From Gnetum montanum (Eukaryota > Streptophyta > Gnetopsida > Gnetales > Gnetaceae): a stretch of DNA of 63,005 nucleotides. Within the stretch, counting starts at the first letter, position 1; each line of letters starts with the position of its first letter. Below are positions 32,171 through 43,403 of the stretch, in pieces. The stretch spans positions 50,460 to 113,464 of the forward strand of contig MNCI01037548.1 in assembly GCA_015680685.1 (NCBI GenBank), written 5' to 3'. The notes beneath the pieces were generated by a model, which worked only from the letters and a program-made list of their open reading frames with translations, had not been told where the DNA came from and did not search any database. A program made the translations under genes and the position numbers.

Positions 32171-33695
32171 TGTACTGATCTAAATCGTCAGTGTAAGGCT
32201 AGAAGGGAAAACAGACACTGAAAGATCTTTGGGCAGGCACAGCTGACCCTACCTTCGCCTAAGGGTAAGCTGGAAAAGAGAACGAAGGCAGAGTGCCTTG
32301 GATAGTTTGTACGTAAATCATCCAAGGACTTCCTTGAGCATAAGCTACGGCTAGCGTTGGGGTTATCATAAACAATGTAAACGGAATGTAAACAAAATGC
32401 AAATAGCGACACGAAATGTAAACAGAGCATAGAGCACAAATAGAGACTGAATTGTAAATGAAGCGTAAACAGAGCTATATTGTAAACAAAGCATAAATAG
32501 AGTAAACAATATAAAATGGAAGGAAATAATGAAAGAGTATTGTATTATTTAAACAAAAATGTGCACCTATCAAAGCGTAGTTGCACATATGCATGGCAGG
32601 TCAAGCACTAAGCCCCGGGATGATTTCTGAAGTGTTCGGATGCTAGGAGTCAAGTGTGTCTGAGCGTCCTAGGCTACTAGTCAATACTTCCCAAACTACC
32701 AACCTTCAAAATTGCCGACCCCGTTTATGTGAATTGATAGGGTATTTATAGGGCTGGACCGGGCTCAGGTGCAGAATTCCAGAATGGAATCAACGGTTGG
32801 GATTTAACAAGAAAATGGATTAAGCGACACGTGTCTAATGGACAGTTGTGCACGAGTTGGATGTGTGTAAGCAAGCTGCGTTCTTGACCAGGTACATTGC
32901 ATTTTACAACTCGTGGGTCATTCAAACCCATGAAAGTACATTTAATTTAGACCATGAGGGCCTGACAAGCCCGCAAATGAGGAGTTACAATGAAATGAAC
33001 AACAAGAGAAATTTGACCCTGGCTCGCATGACCATGGACCAATCGCTCTAGGATGTCAAGATGTTGATTTGAGGCTATTCAAGGCATCTCTGTTTGACCA
33101 GGGCTTCCAACGTGAGTTGTCTGGGCTTCAATGTATCTTCAACGTGCGTTTGAAGTGTTTTTGTGCAGCACTCATGCTACAGTCACGCTAGGCAGTCATG
33201 TTGGGCATGACCCCAGCATGACTTGAGTGTGAGTCACGCTGAGCAGTCACGCTAGGCGTGACCTGAACGTGACCCGAGAATGAGGTGGAAGAAAATGCAA
33301 TTTTTTGAAGTACAACTGCTGCCTGCCTGTGTGTGATCTGGATCTGGAAATTTGAGCTTGAAAGTGTCTAATTTGGAGCCAATTTTGAATAGGTCACACT
33401 GGGCTTTGGGCAGGTCATGCTATGGTCACGCTGGGCATGACCTGCAGCATAACCTAAAAACTTGCAATTTTGATGTTGGACACTGAACACTGGAATTTTT
33501 TAACTTTGAGCAATTGTCTTCCACTTTTGATATGATTTGACGCTGCTTGGAGTTGTTCATGTTGACGGTAAGCAAACTACCTTGGGGAGGCTGGGTGTGA
33601 GCTCAATGCCTTAGCCAAATTTTGCCTTCCAAATACTCGAAAGGACTTGAGTCATTTTCATTTTAAAGTACTAGGATGAAATTAGTGTTGTTTCA
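32171..33695 (-). repeat. LTR C (5' LTR of CD)
   Basis: It opens TGAAACAACACTAATTTC on the '-' strand and ends GATCAGTACA. It pairs with LTR D. The TATA box CCCTATAAATACC lies at 32741-32753 on the '-' strand. The palindromic GTCACGC/GCGTGAC cluster is at 33.17-33.46 kb. The adjacent TSD AGGTG is at 33696-33700. Confidence 0.93.
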
Positions 33696-33700
33696 AGGTG

Positions 33701-35157
33701 TGGCCGATTTCTTGTTATTCTTGTTACTGTTGTTGGGTTTGGCTTCATTGGCCACAGCAGCCACCGTAGCTGTTGCAGCCTTACCCTTGTCCTTGTCCTT
33801 CTTCGTGAAGGTGTTCTTGTATGCAATGTAGGCTGGGTCTTTACTTGCTTCAGCCGCATCCTGTATGCTCTTAGTTTGGGCAAAAGCCTGACTAAGAGTG
33901 CACGAAGCAAGATAGTATAACTTAGACTTAATAAAGTCGTTCACTGCATCCTTAAAGATGGCCAGCAAATGGGCTTCCGCGATGGGCTCATGGATTTCAT
34001 TAAGAGTCGCACTTCAACATTGGATAAACTTTTGGGCTGGTACTAGTGGGTCTTGTTTCACATTCATCAACTGATCTAACGTGATCTTTGGTCTCAAGTT
34101 GTACTTCAAATGCATCACAAACTGGATCAAAAGCTTCCCTAGGGTTGAGATGGAGGAGCATGGAAGTGCGCGATACCAATATAGGGCTTTTTTGGTCAAA
34201 GACATGGTAAAGACATGGATGATCGTATGCGGCCATTGTTGTAAAAGAAGGGATTCAAACCTGAATGTAATAAGATGTGCATTGGGATCTCCCTTCCCGT
34301 TGTATTTCATGAAGTGGGGGAGTGCCATCCCTAGGGGTAACGTTAATGTAGGGACTGCCGGGCTAATGGGATCATTCTGGTAGAAGTCCATGACTTGTAG
34401 TACCATATCAGACCTAATAGCCTTGAGGCATTTTATTTCCTTGGTAAGGGTCTGGATAAGCTGGAACATTTGGTCCAAACCCTAGGGATGATGCAAACGA
34501 TTACGGAACCACCAGGGTAGTTCGCATCTGTGGAGTGGTAGGGGCAGCAACGTGACCCATCAATGGTGCCATTGGGATGGCCCCTATGAACTATGCTACT
34601 TATGGTATCCACCACTTGATAGGTGGTGCTGTGGAAGCAGCAACCACAGGTTGTGCTATCGGGTAGGTCGTTTGTACGACCGGCAGGATAGACCAGAGTC
34701 CCACACTAGGTTGTACCATTTGCAGGGTTTGGTATGTTTGCTGGCTAGCGTAGCGGGACATCTGGAATGGTTGTAAAATAGGAGGAGAAGTGTATGGGGT
34801 CCACCATGTGGACGGGCCTGGGCCTGTCGCTAATGATGGAACAGGTGTAAACACAGGAATGGACGCAGAGACTGCATGCGACTGCAAGGTAGGTATTACG
34901 TGAATGTGGGGTAGGGCAGCCATGATTGGTGCATGATGCGATGTAGGAATAAATTGGGGAATGGTTGGCAAAGGAGTAGTGGCTGAGAATGAAATAGGGA
35001 AGTAGGCGTGCTGGTACACCGGGGCACGGCATGGCTACCCATTACCAATGTAATCGCAGGTTGCGACGACGCAAACGTGATCACGAAGGGAGCAACGGTA
35101 AAAAAGGGGTTTGTATAAAATGATGGGGTAGGAGGGATTCTGGTAGGGTTGGTTTGA
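33701..35157 (-). pseudogene. Gag of BA, right of the CD insertion
   Basis: From right to left there is a Pro/Ser/Thr/Tyr-rich stretch (about 35.1-34.6 kb), then MDQMFQLIQTLTKEIKCLK (34478), KYNGKGDPNAHLITF, MSLTKKALYWYRALP, LLIQFVMHLKYNLRPKITL, IFKDAVNDFIKSKLYY and a Lys-rich end KKDKDKGKAAT...NNKKSATP. The order matches CD gag motif for motif. Stops and one frameshift near 34.0 kb break it. The frame is cut exactly at the CD insertion and resumes at 21032. Confidence 0.88.
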
Positions 35158-35188
35158 CCCCCCCCCCCCCCCCCCCCCCCCGGCCCCN
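35158..35188. other. C-run and N: probable assembly scar
   Basis: Twenty-four C in a row (35158-35181) are followed by GGCCCC and an N at 35188. The run sits inside a coding region where no such run is expected, so it is probably a sequencing or joining artefact. Confidence 0.7.
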
Positions 35189-35191
35189 ATC

Positions 35192-35590
35192 CTAGAAAGC
35201 CTCATCATGATGAGATGCTACGTCTTGTAGCTCCCCAGACCTAATCACCTGAATCAGCTGATCTATAAGCCATTGGTTCATTTGTGTCAAAGGGATGAAA
35301 ACGTCGAAAGTGGGGAGGATAAATTCCTTCCCATTGCAATAACCAAACTCAAAGCTATATTTATCTTTGAGTTCTTCCACATCTAAGGGCAGGTTTACCT
35401 ACACCTTAGAGCAGAGAAAGTTGTATCGCTCATGTTGTTGGGCCAAACCCTCAGGCCCCTGGTTTTGGATCCTAAGGGATCAACGTGGCCCCAGCACTGA
35501 GCTGAGTGGTTTTTCGGCACCTATGATGCCTTGAACCATGAAGGGAACCTCAACATTAGAGGTGTTAGCAACAGTGCTTGAGGAAGTCAT
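35192..35590 (-). pseudogene. Small ORF or gag N-terminal part upstream of BA gag
   Basis: ATG at 35588-35590 opens MTSSSTVANTSNVEVPFMVQ. The same frame runs, through two stops (near 35480 and 35400), to ELKDKYSFEFGYCNGKEFILPTF and GELQDVASHHDEAF, ending at 35192. About 133 codons are covered. It could be the N-terminus of Gag or a separate ORF ahead of gag such as Ogre elements have. I cannot tell which, because the C-run follows it. Confidence 0.55.
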
Positions 35591-36000
35591 TATCGCAAAG
35601 CTAAACGTGTTTGCAAATGAGAAAAAACAAGGAGATTGGAAGGTGATCAAAGGCTTTATGTCTTGCAGGATTCTGAAGGAACCGTCAAAGTGACCAACCT
35701 GCACCACACGATGCATAAACAACCGCAAAAAGGTGTCTATTTTACGATAGTGCATGTCGGGGTATAGAATACATGTAAGACTACCGTGAAATAAGTGGGT
35801 CAAATGGTGATTAGAGGCTTTATGTCTTGCAGGGTTCCAGAAGAATCATCGAAGCAACAGATCTATACTACACGATGCGTAAACAACCGCTAAAGGGTGT
35901 CAAGTTTACACTAATGCATGTCGGGGTGCAGAATGCGTACAGGACTACCGTATAACACAGAAAGGGCACTAAAAATGCCCTCCTTCTAGCACTAGAAAAC
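35591..36000 (-). other. Leader and primer-site-like sequence of BA
   Basis: This lies between LTR B and the first ATG. TAGTGCTAGAAGGAGGGC at 35977-35994 ('-' strand) stands six bases from the LTR and resembles the primer site of CD. A GCATGTCGGGGT word and a TTTATGTCTTGCAGG word each occur twice (35.65-35.93 kb), so part of the leader is duplicated. Confidence 0.55.
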
Positions 36001-37839
36001 TATAGCGACCGAAAATATCAGCGACTAGGAACGCCGAGAGGTCATCGGTTAGACAGTCTTAACCCCAAATTCGTGCGAGGGCCATGCTAGATAAAATAGA
36101 AACGGGGTGCCCTGAACGGTCTGGTCAATCAGAGAGGGACTTAGTTGGTGTCACTAAACCTTTTGCAAATGTGCAATTTGAAAACCATGTTTACAACGTA
36201 AAATAATTATTATTATATGCAAGGAAACGAAAATGATGTAAAATGCAATGATAAACAAGAGAATAAAGTAAACTGGAGTTAAGAAATGCACCGCTTCAAA
36301 ACTATGGCTTTACTTTGTCAAAGTGGATACAATTGGTTACGTGACACTAGGAAGCACAGAGATCCCAAAAGTAACCAAAACATTCAAAGCAAGCCAAATA
36401 TATGCTTGAATGCGGATTCAAGAGCTATTGAGGCAAAATGCTACAAAGGCAATAGAAAGGAGCTAATGAAATACCAAATGGGAATGCCAACTATCTGATT
36501 TTTGTCAACTTGCAAATGTTAACAATGCTCAAGATTGCCAATCTTACTAAGATTTGCCAACAGGCTTTTCAATTGATTTGCCAAACACAAATGCCAACAA
36601 TGCTCAAAATTGCCAATGCTTCTCAAATTTGCCAACCCTTCGAGCTTTGCTCGTCAGGGTATTTATAGGGCTAGGAGCACGCGAAAGATGCAGTTTGGAC
36701 ACCACGTGTCTTGGATCCACAAGGTGTTGACGTGTCCATGCTGCATGAACATGCAAAGCTGATTGATTGACGAGCCTTCCACGCTGCAATCACACTGTCA
36801 AAACTGGAGATGCTGGGATCAGGCGTGCCAATGATGTGGATAAGAAGTGAAGCATACTGATGCAATGTTGTTGCCTGCTATGTTGTGTTACGCTATGGAG
36901 CATAGCATGTTAGCATAGCGTAGCTATTCGCTACACTGTGCTATGTTATGTAGCATAGCATAGCGTAGCCACCAGTTCAAAGAAGAAATTTGCATCAGAG
37001 TCGATTGCATGTGCTGGAAGCTTTTGAAGTGTTTTGGCTAGTTTTTCATGTTTGCTATGCTATGCTACGCTACTTAGCGTAGCATAGCGTAGCAGCCAGC
37101 CTTAATTGCAATTTGCACTTGAGTTGTAGACGTTTGTCTGATGATCATGCTAACAATCTGCAACCTTTGTTCCATGCAATGTGAAAACTTTGAACTCGCT
37201 GATCCTACATTTTGAGATGTCTTTCATCATTTTTGCATCATCACTACACTGTGATACGCTGCGTAGCATAGCATAGTGTAGCAGCCAGCATAGCCTACTT
37301 TTTGCTTGATCTACTACTTTTCTAGTAAAAGGAGCTTTGCTGAAGGACTTGAAGTCAAGCGAAGTAACTAGTTTTGAAGGCTGGAGGTCCTTACTGAGTA
37401 TAATTGAGATTACTAAGTAAGCTGGGCCTTTCTATCTTGCTTTTGCAACGCTGTGCTACATTGCGTTGCGTAGCATAGCGGAGCACTTTGTCTTGCAACA
37501 GTTCACAGTTGATTGCTTAATAACTATCTCCCAAGGCCTGCTACACTACATAGCATAGCATAGCAAACTTCTTGACTAGAAAACTTGCCAAAATATTTCA
37601 TGCATCCTAAGCACCACCAACAACTCCACACATCGTTTCTCAGTAGGCTGTCAGCTGGATGAACCACCTGGGTGGGCAGGCTAGAGAGTCCGTTGAGCCT
37701 GTCAACACTGGGTGTAGAAAACTTACCAAACTAGACAGTCTAAAGATAGAGCATTCATTTCTTGCCAAAGTTTCATGACACTACCTGAATTCCAAGGACC
37801 TAGTGAAGCAAGAATGCCTTGAAAATTTAGGGTGTTTCA
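36001..37839 (-). repeat. LTR B (5' LTR of BA)
   Basis: It opens TGAAACACCCTAAATTTTC on the '-' strand. Its end is GGTCGCTATA, where LTR A has GGTCGCTACA, so the terminal CA has decayed. TATA box: CTATAAATACCC on the '-' strand at about 36657-36668. It has five palindromic clusters as in LTR A. ATAAC at 37840-37844 is the probable TSD. Confidence 0.92.
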
Positions 37840-37844
37840 ATAAC

Positions 37845-39688
37845 TGTCGAGGTACTTGCTGTTTGTTAAGTCATGGGTTGAGTGCATACATCCCAGACTC
37901 TTCTAGATGTGAGATTACTAGGGAACATCCCTTAAGATGGTCATATTGGCATATCTCACATCCACCATCATTGTCCGTATCAGGATCCACAACCTCTTCG
38001 GTGATGGCCATTTTACCCTTACCTTTGTTACGTGCATTGTCCATGTCCCTCTTTTTCTTTTTATCATAGTCACTACCTCGCTCCTTAAACTCCTCTATAA
38101 TTTTGAGAACAGTTTCAAATCTACTATTTAGGGAGTCCCACATTTGGTCTACCTTTGCCGACACTTTTGTTAATTTTTGGAGCGAAAAGGTTTTCCTATT
38201 CACCATCTCTTCGAGTGGTGACTCTTCCTCCTCCTCACAGAATCTCACTCACCTTTTTTGGAGGGAAGGATCACAGTTGTACTCTTCCACACTTTCTCTC
38301 TTACGTAGCTCCCCTTCTTCCTTGGCTACTTGCTCTAGTAATTTATGGACCTAATGGGACCTAAGCTCTGATAATCTTCCTTGGGCATACGTTCCAAGGG
38401 TTCTCCTTGTTTCATGCCTAAGTCCATCTATGAGATGACGTAGTTGATCCTGCTATGAGTAACCATGGCTTGGGCAATGATGTAACAGTGCATAATAATG
38501 GCCCATTGTAGCATCCAAGGATTCATGATTTCCTTGCTTCCATCCTTGGATTTGCTTTCACAGGTTGGACACCCAGGAGTACGTTTGATATTTATCATTA
38601 AACAGCTCTAGCATCACACTCCACCCTCAAATGGATTTTGGTTCTAAGGACTGGTACTAGCTTTCTGCTTCTTTTACTAATGTCCTTGGGAACAACTTTA
38701 GTTTTTTCCATTCATTCTCAATGTTCTACAAGGCACATGCATTGTGAAATGCTTATAAGTGGTTCTAAGGATCAGTGTTGTATCCCCCCTCAAATTGTGG
38801 AATATTATTCATGTCTAACCTCTTGTTCCTGCTATCTTTTTGGTGCCTTGTGGGAACTCTTATGGCCTCTGTGATATCTGACATGCTTCGGGTTGTGAGT
38901 AGGGGTTCTTTGTGGTCATTTTGTTCATAGCATCTATGATGCCTACACGATTCCCTACTCTCCCTTCTTTTATGCCATGATTCTCTCAAGTGCCCTCATC
39001 CTCTTTCTCGACTCTCTCATCGAGGTCTCTCACTTTGTTTACCTTTATCCTCATGATTAGGCTCCTTATGACTACATCCTGATACTGAAGGAGAGGGTGA
39101 ATGTGATGATGAAGGTGAAGAAGAAGGAGAACCATCACCATGATGATGTTTCCTATCTTCTCTTCGATGATCCCAGCCTCGATTGTGATTACAATCAAAA
39201 TGCCCACCCTTATCATGTGTTTGTGTTTCCTCGTTGAACACTTGGTGTTCATGGGGATCAGAACCAAGGTTGTGAATCGTGGAGTGGAGGTTTTGATACA
39301 CCACCTCCTGACCATCATTAGGAGGGAGAACATCAATTGGTGGAGAACCTGTTGAAATAGGTTCACCACCCTCAATTTCGCTTAAGAAGGGTGGAGCATT
39401 ATGCGGTCCTTTGCCCTTCAACGATGTATAGTATCTCTCTTGTCCCAAGTCCCTTTGACGTTGCACTTCTATGGGATGGTAATCCCTTGTGTCATAATCA
39501 CATGCAATGTATTCCGCATATAACTGTGACATGCCTACTCGTGCAAGAGCACAAAGAAGCATGTTGGGGACTGCTTGGTCTGGAGGCAACACTATGTTAC
39601 CCTCCAAGTCTCTCCAACGCAGTTGTTCATCTTGATGGAGAATAAAGGTAAAGTTGGGTGCATATTCATCATGATGAATATATACCAC
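37845..39688 (-). pseudogene. Gag of Z1, right of the BA insertion
   Basis: The '-' strand starts MVYIHHDEYAPNFTFILHQDEQLRWRDLEG (39688) and runs as one ORF to 39017. After frameshifts and stops (about 38.99-38.25 kb) it continues EEEEESPLEEMVNRKTFSLQKL and a Lys-rich stretch, then CEICQYDHLKGC, a short Cys-Cys-His-Cys zinc-knuckle-like motif, and MYALNP at 37.87 kb. The W element has the same CDIC...HLKRC and MYALNP at the window end. BA cuts the frame about 35 bases later. Confidence 0.8.
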
Positions 39689-39922
39689 ACGGAACTACTG
39701 AGGAACTAGCAGATCTTGGTTACGTGTGTTGTGCCACCGACTATCTCTTGTGTTGGTCCTAGGCGGTGAAGTGCTTTTGTACAAAGAAGAAGACATTTTT
39801 ATCCTGTTCGGTGTGCTATTTACTATTGTCTTATTTTTCTTTTGATTAACCCCAAGGGTTCATTCTACCATCCCAATGATGTGAGTGATCTCCTATGTTC
39901 TACGTAGCACACAAACAACTAA

Positions 39923-39942
39923 GTCCCCAGCAATGGCCCCAA
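39923..39942 (-). other. Primer-binding site of Z1 (tRNA-Asp type)
   Basis: Directly after LTR H the '-' strand reads TTGGGGCCATTGCTGGGGAC. It differs by a few transitions from TGGCGCCGTTGCCGGGGA, the site complementary to the 3' end of plant tRNA-Asp and common in Athila elements. Confidence 0.65.
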
Positions 39943-40739
39943 TGATGAGTGGTGAGGTACCCCTACACTCAACCATACAAATATAATCATTTCACATGCG
40001 ATCCGATCAAACTCCAAGGACTAAGTGCTTACGTGCCTTAATGGAACACTTAAGGTTAATCAATCGTTGTCTTCCCAAACTTACTTGTATTATCACGGTT
40101 GTATGGTTAAGTAAGCTCGAGGTATATGATTTTTATTTCTTTTATCTTTTTAATGTCTTATGCTAACAGAGGAAGGTGAAGAGAATAAGTAACTAACTTT
40201 CATTAACTATCCATTAACTAAGTTCTAATTGTCCTAACACCAGTATTCGTTCCCACTTGCTGTACACACCCTGAACCAGTGCAATGCTACTAGGATTACC
40301 AAACGCTAATCATTACTGGGTTACCAAGCATTGCACACATGCTTGAAGCGGTCATACTGAGTGTAATTAACTAGGAGAGTCAAGGATTGAGAGAGATTAA
40401 TTAACTAGGAAAGCATTTAAATATTCAAAAATAATTAATTCTTATTTAGCTTAGTCCACATGCTGCAAGGTTTCTCATAAAGTTTGTCTTTATTTTCGTA
40501 CACAAATGTGTGCTCAGGTATAATTTGCTCGAATAAAGATCCATTCACTTTAAGACTCCTACTGTGGGCACATGGAAATTATTCTAACTTTGGAATGGTA
40601 AAATTGCAAGAGTTTAGCTAAGGGTCTAAATCTAAGTGTCTAACACAGGGAAAGCCGCCTCTTCTTTATAGACATTGCGGCAGGCCGTGATATTGCATAT
40701 GCGATATCGTGGGGGCGGAGGCGATATCGTGGCTCATCA
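39943..40739 (-). repeat. LTR H (5' LTR of Z1)
   Basis: On the '-' strand it opens TGATGAGCCACGATATCGCC and ends CCACTCATCA. Inverted, it aligns in part with LTR G (GAGGTATATGAT, CGTTGTCTTC and CACTACTGGGTTACC-like stretches). A TATA-like TATAAAGAAG lies at about 40661-40670. ACAGT at 40740-40744 is the likely right TSD. Confidence 0.75.
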
Positions 40740-43196
40740 ACAGTAATTTTGGAACTCAACTTTAGTCCATTTTTGGAATTTTCTTCATAAGCTATTAAGG
40801 TCCAACTTCAATCATCTTCTTTGTGGCCTACTCTAATAAACAATGGAGAGTGGTATCTAGGAGAAACACTCCAGTTTTGGCATAATCGAGAAGCTAATGC
40901 AACAGTCAAAATTGAAGGAATCTTAGTTTCTAACTCAGTTAAGGCAATCACAGAGGTATTGAATGTGCCCAACCAAGGAGCAAAGGTGGCAAAGATATAA
41001 ACCAGATATGACACAAATGCCAAAAAGTTGTGGTTTCAGTGGGTGTATGGCAAGGAAGATAAAGAATATAGTGAATTAACTGCAAAAGAAAAGATCTATT
41101 TCAAAATTAACACTTATCACTTGTTTCCTACCAAGAGATTAAATCTAATATCTACATGTGTGGCCAAAGAGTGTGTAATATTAATGAAAAAATTTAATGA
41201 AAACATCACTCACCTCTACTTCATAGAAATCAAAAGGTGGTTTGAGGACAAGAAGGCAAAAAAGTTAATACTTCTATTTCCTTGCCTTATCTAGAAGTTA
41301 TGTAAACGAGTTGGCATCCTAGGGTATACAAAAGATGCATTAAATAAGGCACAAAATGCTTCCTATGCTAAAATGTTCAAGCTAGCACCTCCTAGAAAGG
41401 ACCAATTAGAAAAAGAATCAAGCATTAAGAAGACTACCTAAACCACAGGACAACAACAGTAATGACCTTAAGTTTCATCATTCCTATTGTAAGATTACAG
41501 ACCTTCAATGAGTCATCTACAAAAAATTGTAGAAACTATCAGTTAGGGAAGCAAAGAAGAGGCCAATATATTCAAAGTTATTAATGATGTAGTCAAACCA
41601 ACCATTTCAACCAATCCTACCAATGGACAAATATTGTTGTAGTTAGGAGGAAAGGCCTAGTGGTCATAACATATTTTTAAGAATGTTGCAGTGTTGTTTC
41701 AAGTGATGCTTGAATCTAGAGGAGCCAAAGTTATGATCATCTAGCACCATGATGCAGTAAGAGTCATAGAAGTGATCATAGATCACATCAAAGAATAATT
41801 TAATGTACCTGTTATATCAACTGATATTTCTGGAACCAAAGATGCCTAAATCTTAACTGATACCTCTATGACTCCTACAGAGCATGAAGATGTGTTAGAT
41901 AGATTGTTGTAGACAAGACAAGTTATGACAAATCTCTTTGATATTCCTAGTGATCTCAGGACAACACAGTATGAATTAATGGCCACCAAAAAAATTAATC
42001 ATGGTCAAAACTAGGGTAGAGAACGCTGAGAATGAGCTTTGTCGATTACAAGAAGAGCTTGTAGCCTTGAGAGTAGAAAGGAGAGATCCAACTCAGTTCA
42101 TAGCACCAAATCAAATAGCACAATTTGGAACTAACCAAATTAATTTCCTTCTTAAGAACAATAAAGACATAGTAGATGCGAAAGAAAAGGTAGTATGGAA
42201 TGCTTTAGTAGCTAAAGCCTAATCATATGCCCATGCCAAAGCACTTGCTACCTTAAAAGAAGAAAATAAACAACTCACTATAGACAACATTAGGTTACTC
42301 ATAGTAGAAAAGTAGAAAAACACTCTAGAAGAAAGTATCCATCAATTAAGAGAGCAAATGATGAGGATCAACCAAAATATGAGTTGACTCATAAGAGAAA
42401 ATAGAACCCTCTATATAGAAAAGCTACACACCATCCAACAGAAATCAACTATCGAAATTAGCATGTGGTAAAATAAGGCTAAGAAACATAAAAGGCTTAA
42501 AGAACACTTCAGAGACCAAGTGGGCATGTACAAGTAGATAAATAAGAAAGAGATCTAGATAGAAAAAGTCAAAATTAGTTCTATTGCAACACAAAATCCT
42601 GATTGGGAATCCATCTTGGACAACATGACCCAAACCTATCAAGCAAAAGTGAAAAATAAAGACTTGTAGATAGAAGACTTAAAAGAATACATAGCATTAG
42701 CAAATCTCTGTTATGCTAATTTGGCCATGTTAATAGTAGGTAGGCCTAGAAATGAGCTAAAACAACAAGTAGCAATCACCTAAGCCTTATATGAAAAAGA
42801 GTTTGTAGACCGAAAAGATGCTCTACAAAAACTTCAGTAGCAAACTCATCACTAGAAGGAGTTAAGGCTAGCTACCAAGGGCAAAAAGATGTAGCAATGA
42901 ATCTAGCCAAAAGATTAATAGACTACCATGAACTCAGAGAAAAGGCCAGAGCTTTTGAAAAAGAGCAACAACAATTTGAGGTGTGGTACGTTAAATCCAA
43001 GCAGATATTCCTACAACTATCATGTTCATGGAATGTACCAAATTCATCAAACATTGGTTCATCAACATGGATGGTCCATTATCTAAGAATAGAAGAAGAG
43101 AAGTTGCAAGTGCTCCTAAACAAGTACCAATTTAAGAAACTTGGCAACAAGGGAAAGAAACCTATGAAAGAGCCACCTTCACTTGGAACAACATAA
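40740..43196 (+). pseudogene. ORF-X of element G (non-pol ORF before the 3' LTR)
   Basis: The first part reads GEWYLGETLQFWHNREANATVKIEGILVS, VKAITEVLNVPNQGAKVAKI, LWFQWVYGKEDKEYSELTAKEKIYFKI and HLYFIEIKRWFEDKKAKK. The second part (42.0-43.2 kb) is a long coiled coil (ENAENELCRLQEELVALRVERR, LKEENKQLTIDNIRLL), broken by many TAG codons. The first part is clearly homologous to ORF-X of W. In place (after pol, before the 3' LTR, sense strand) it resembles the extra ORF of Athila elements, sometimes called env-like. I see no signal peptide or membrane segment. Its function is unknown. Confidence 0.75.
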
Positions 43197-43403
43197 GGCT
43201 ACACTCAACCTCACCAAGTTTTTTTTTTCATTTTTTATTAAAATTATGATATCATGTGTTCATTTTTGTAAACTCGACTACAACACTAGAGAGTCATGTA
43301 TATAGAAGTTAGTTTCATATAAATCTACCTCCCAATTTTGTAAGGAACTCTCTCCTCATTTTGTTTTATCTCGACGACAAGTTTTTAGCCAGTCATGGGG
43401 TAA

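Larger units (their letters stand above)
21038..33695 (-). mobile_element. Element CD: Tat-type retrotransposon with gag-pro but no pol
   Basis: CD runs right to left: 5' LTR (33695-32171), primer-site-like sequence, leader, gag-pro (31520-29016), hairpin array R6, 2.6 kb of unassigned DNA with an 826-bp assembly gap, array R5, untranslated end with solo LTR F, polypurine tract and 3' LTR (22608-21038). No RT, RNase H or integrase is visible; only the gap could hide part of one. CD would need enzymes from a related element. The TSD is perfect, and gag-pro has only three stops and no frameshift, so it is the youngest large element here. Confidence 0.9.
5449..37839 (-). mobile_element. Element BA: Tat/Ogre-like retrotransposon with an antisense gene, split by CD
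   Basis: The order on the '-' strand is 5' LTR (37839-36001), leader, gag (35.6-33.7 kb), CD insertion, gag tail and protease (21.03-19.1 kb), hairpin array R4, an opposite-strand gene (13.5-18.3 kb), array R3, pol (12626-9160; RT, RNase H, second RNase H, integrase), array R2, 3' untranslated region, polypurine tract and 3' LTR (7335-5449). The second, archaeal-type RNase H places it in the Tat/Ogre group. The internal region is unusually long because of the antisense gene. Stops and frameshifts in every gene show it is not autonomous now. Confidence 0.85.
2989..40739 (-). mobile_element. Element Z1: Athila-type Ty3/gypsy element, split by BA
   Basis: Z1 runs right to left: 5' LTR (40739-39943), primer-binding site, gag (39.7-37.8 kb), then an interruption by BA (5449-37839), then the gag tail, protease and reverse transcriptase (5443-2989). 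It is cut at 2989 by element E. Removing BA rejoins gag: the reading MYALNP...QVPRQL on the right continues as LPYPQGNPRQFH-like sequence on the left, matching the uninterrupted copy in W near 62.9 kb. Its own right end abuts a coding stretch of element G, so Z1 was inserted into G. Confidence 0.85.

Noticed and set aside
35158-35181. Poly-C run as a G-quadruplex or regulatory tract.
   Set aside because: It is followed by an N and sits in gag, so it is more likely a sequencing or joining artefact.
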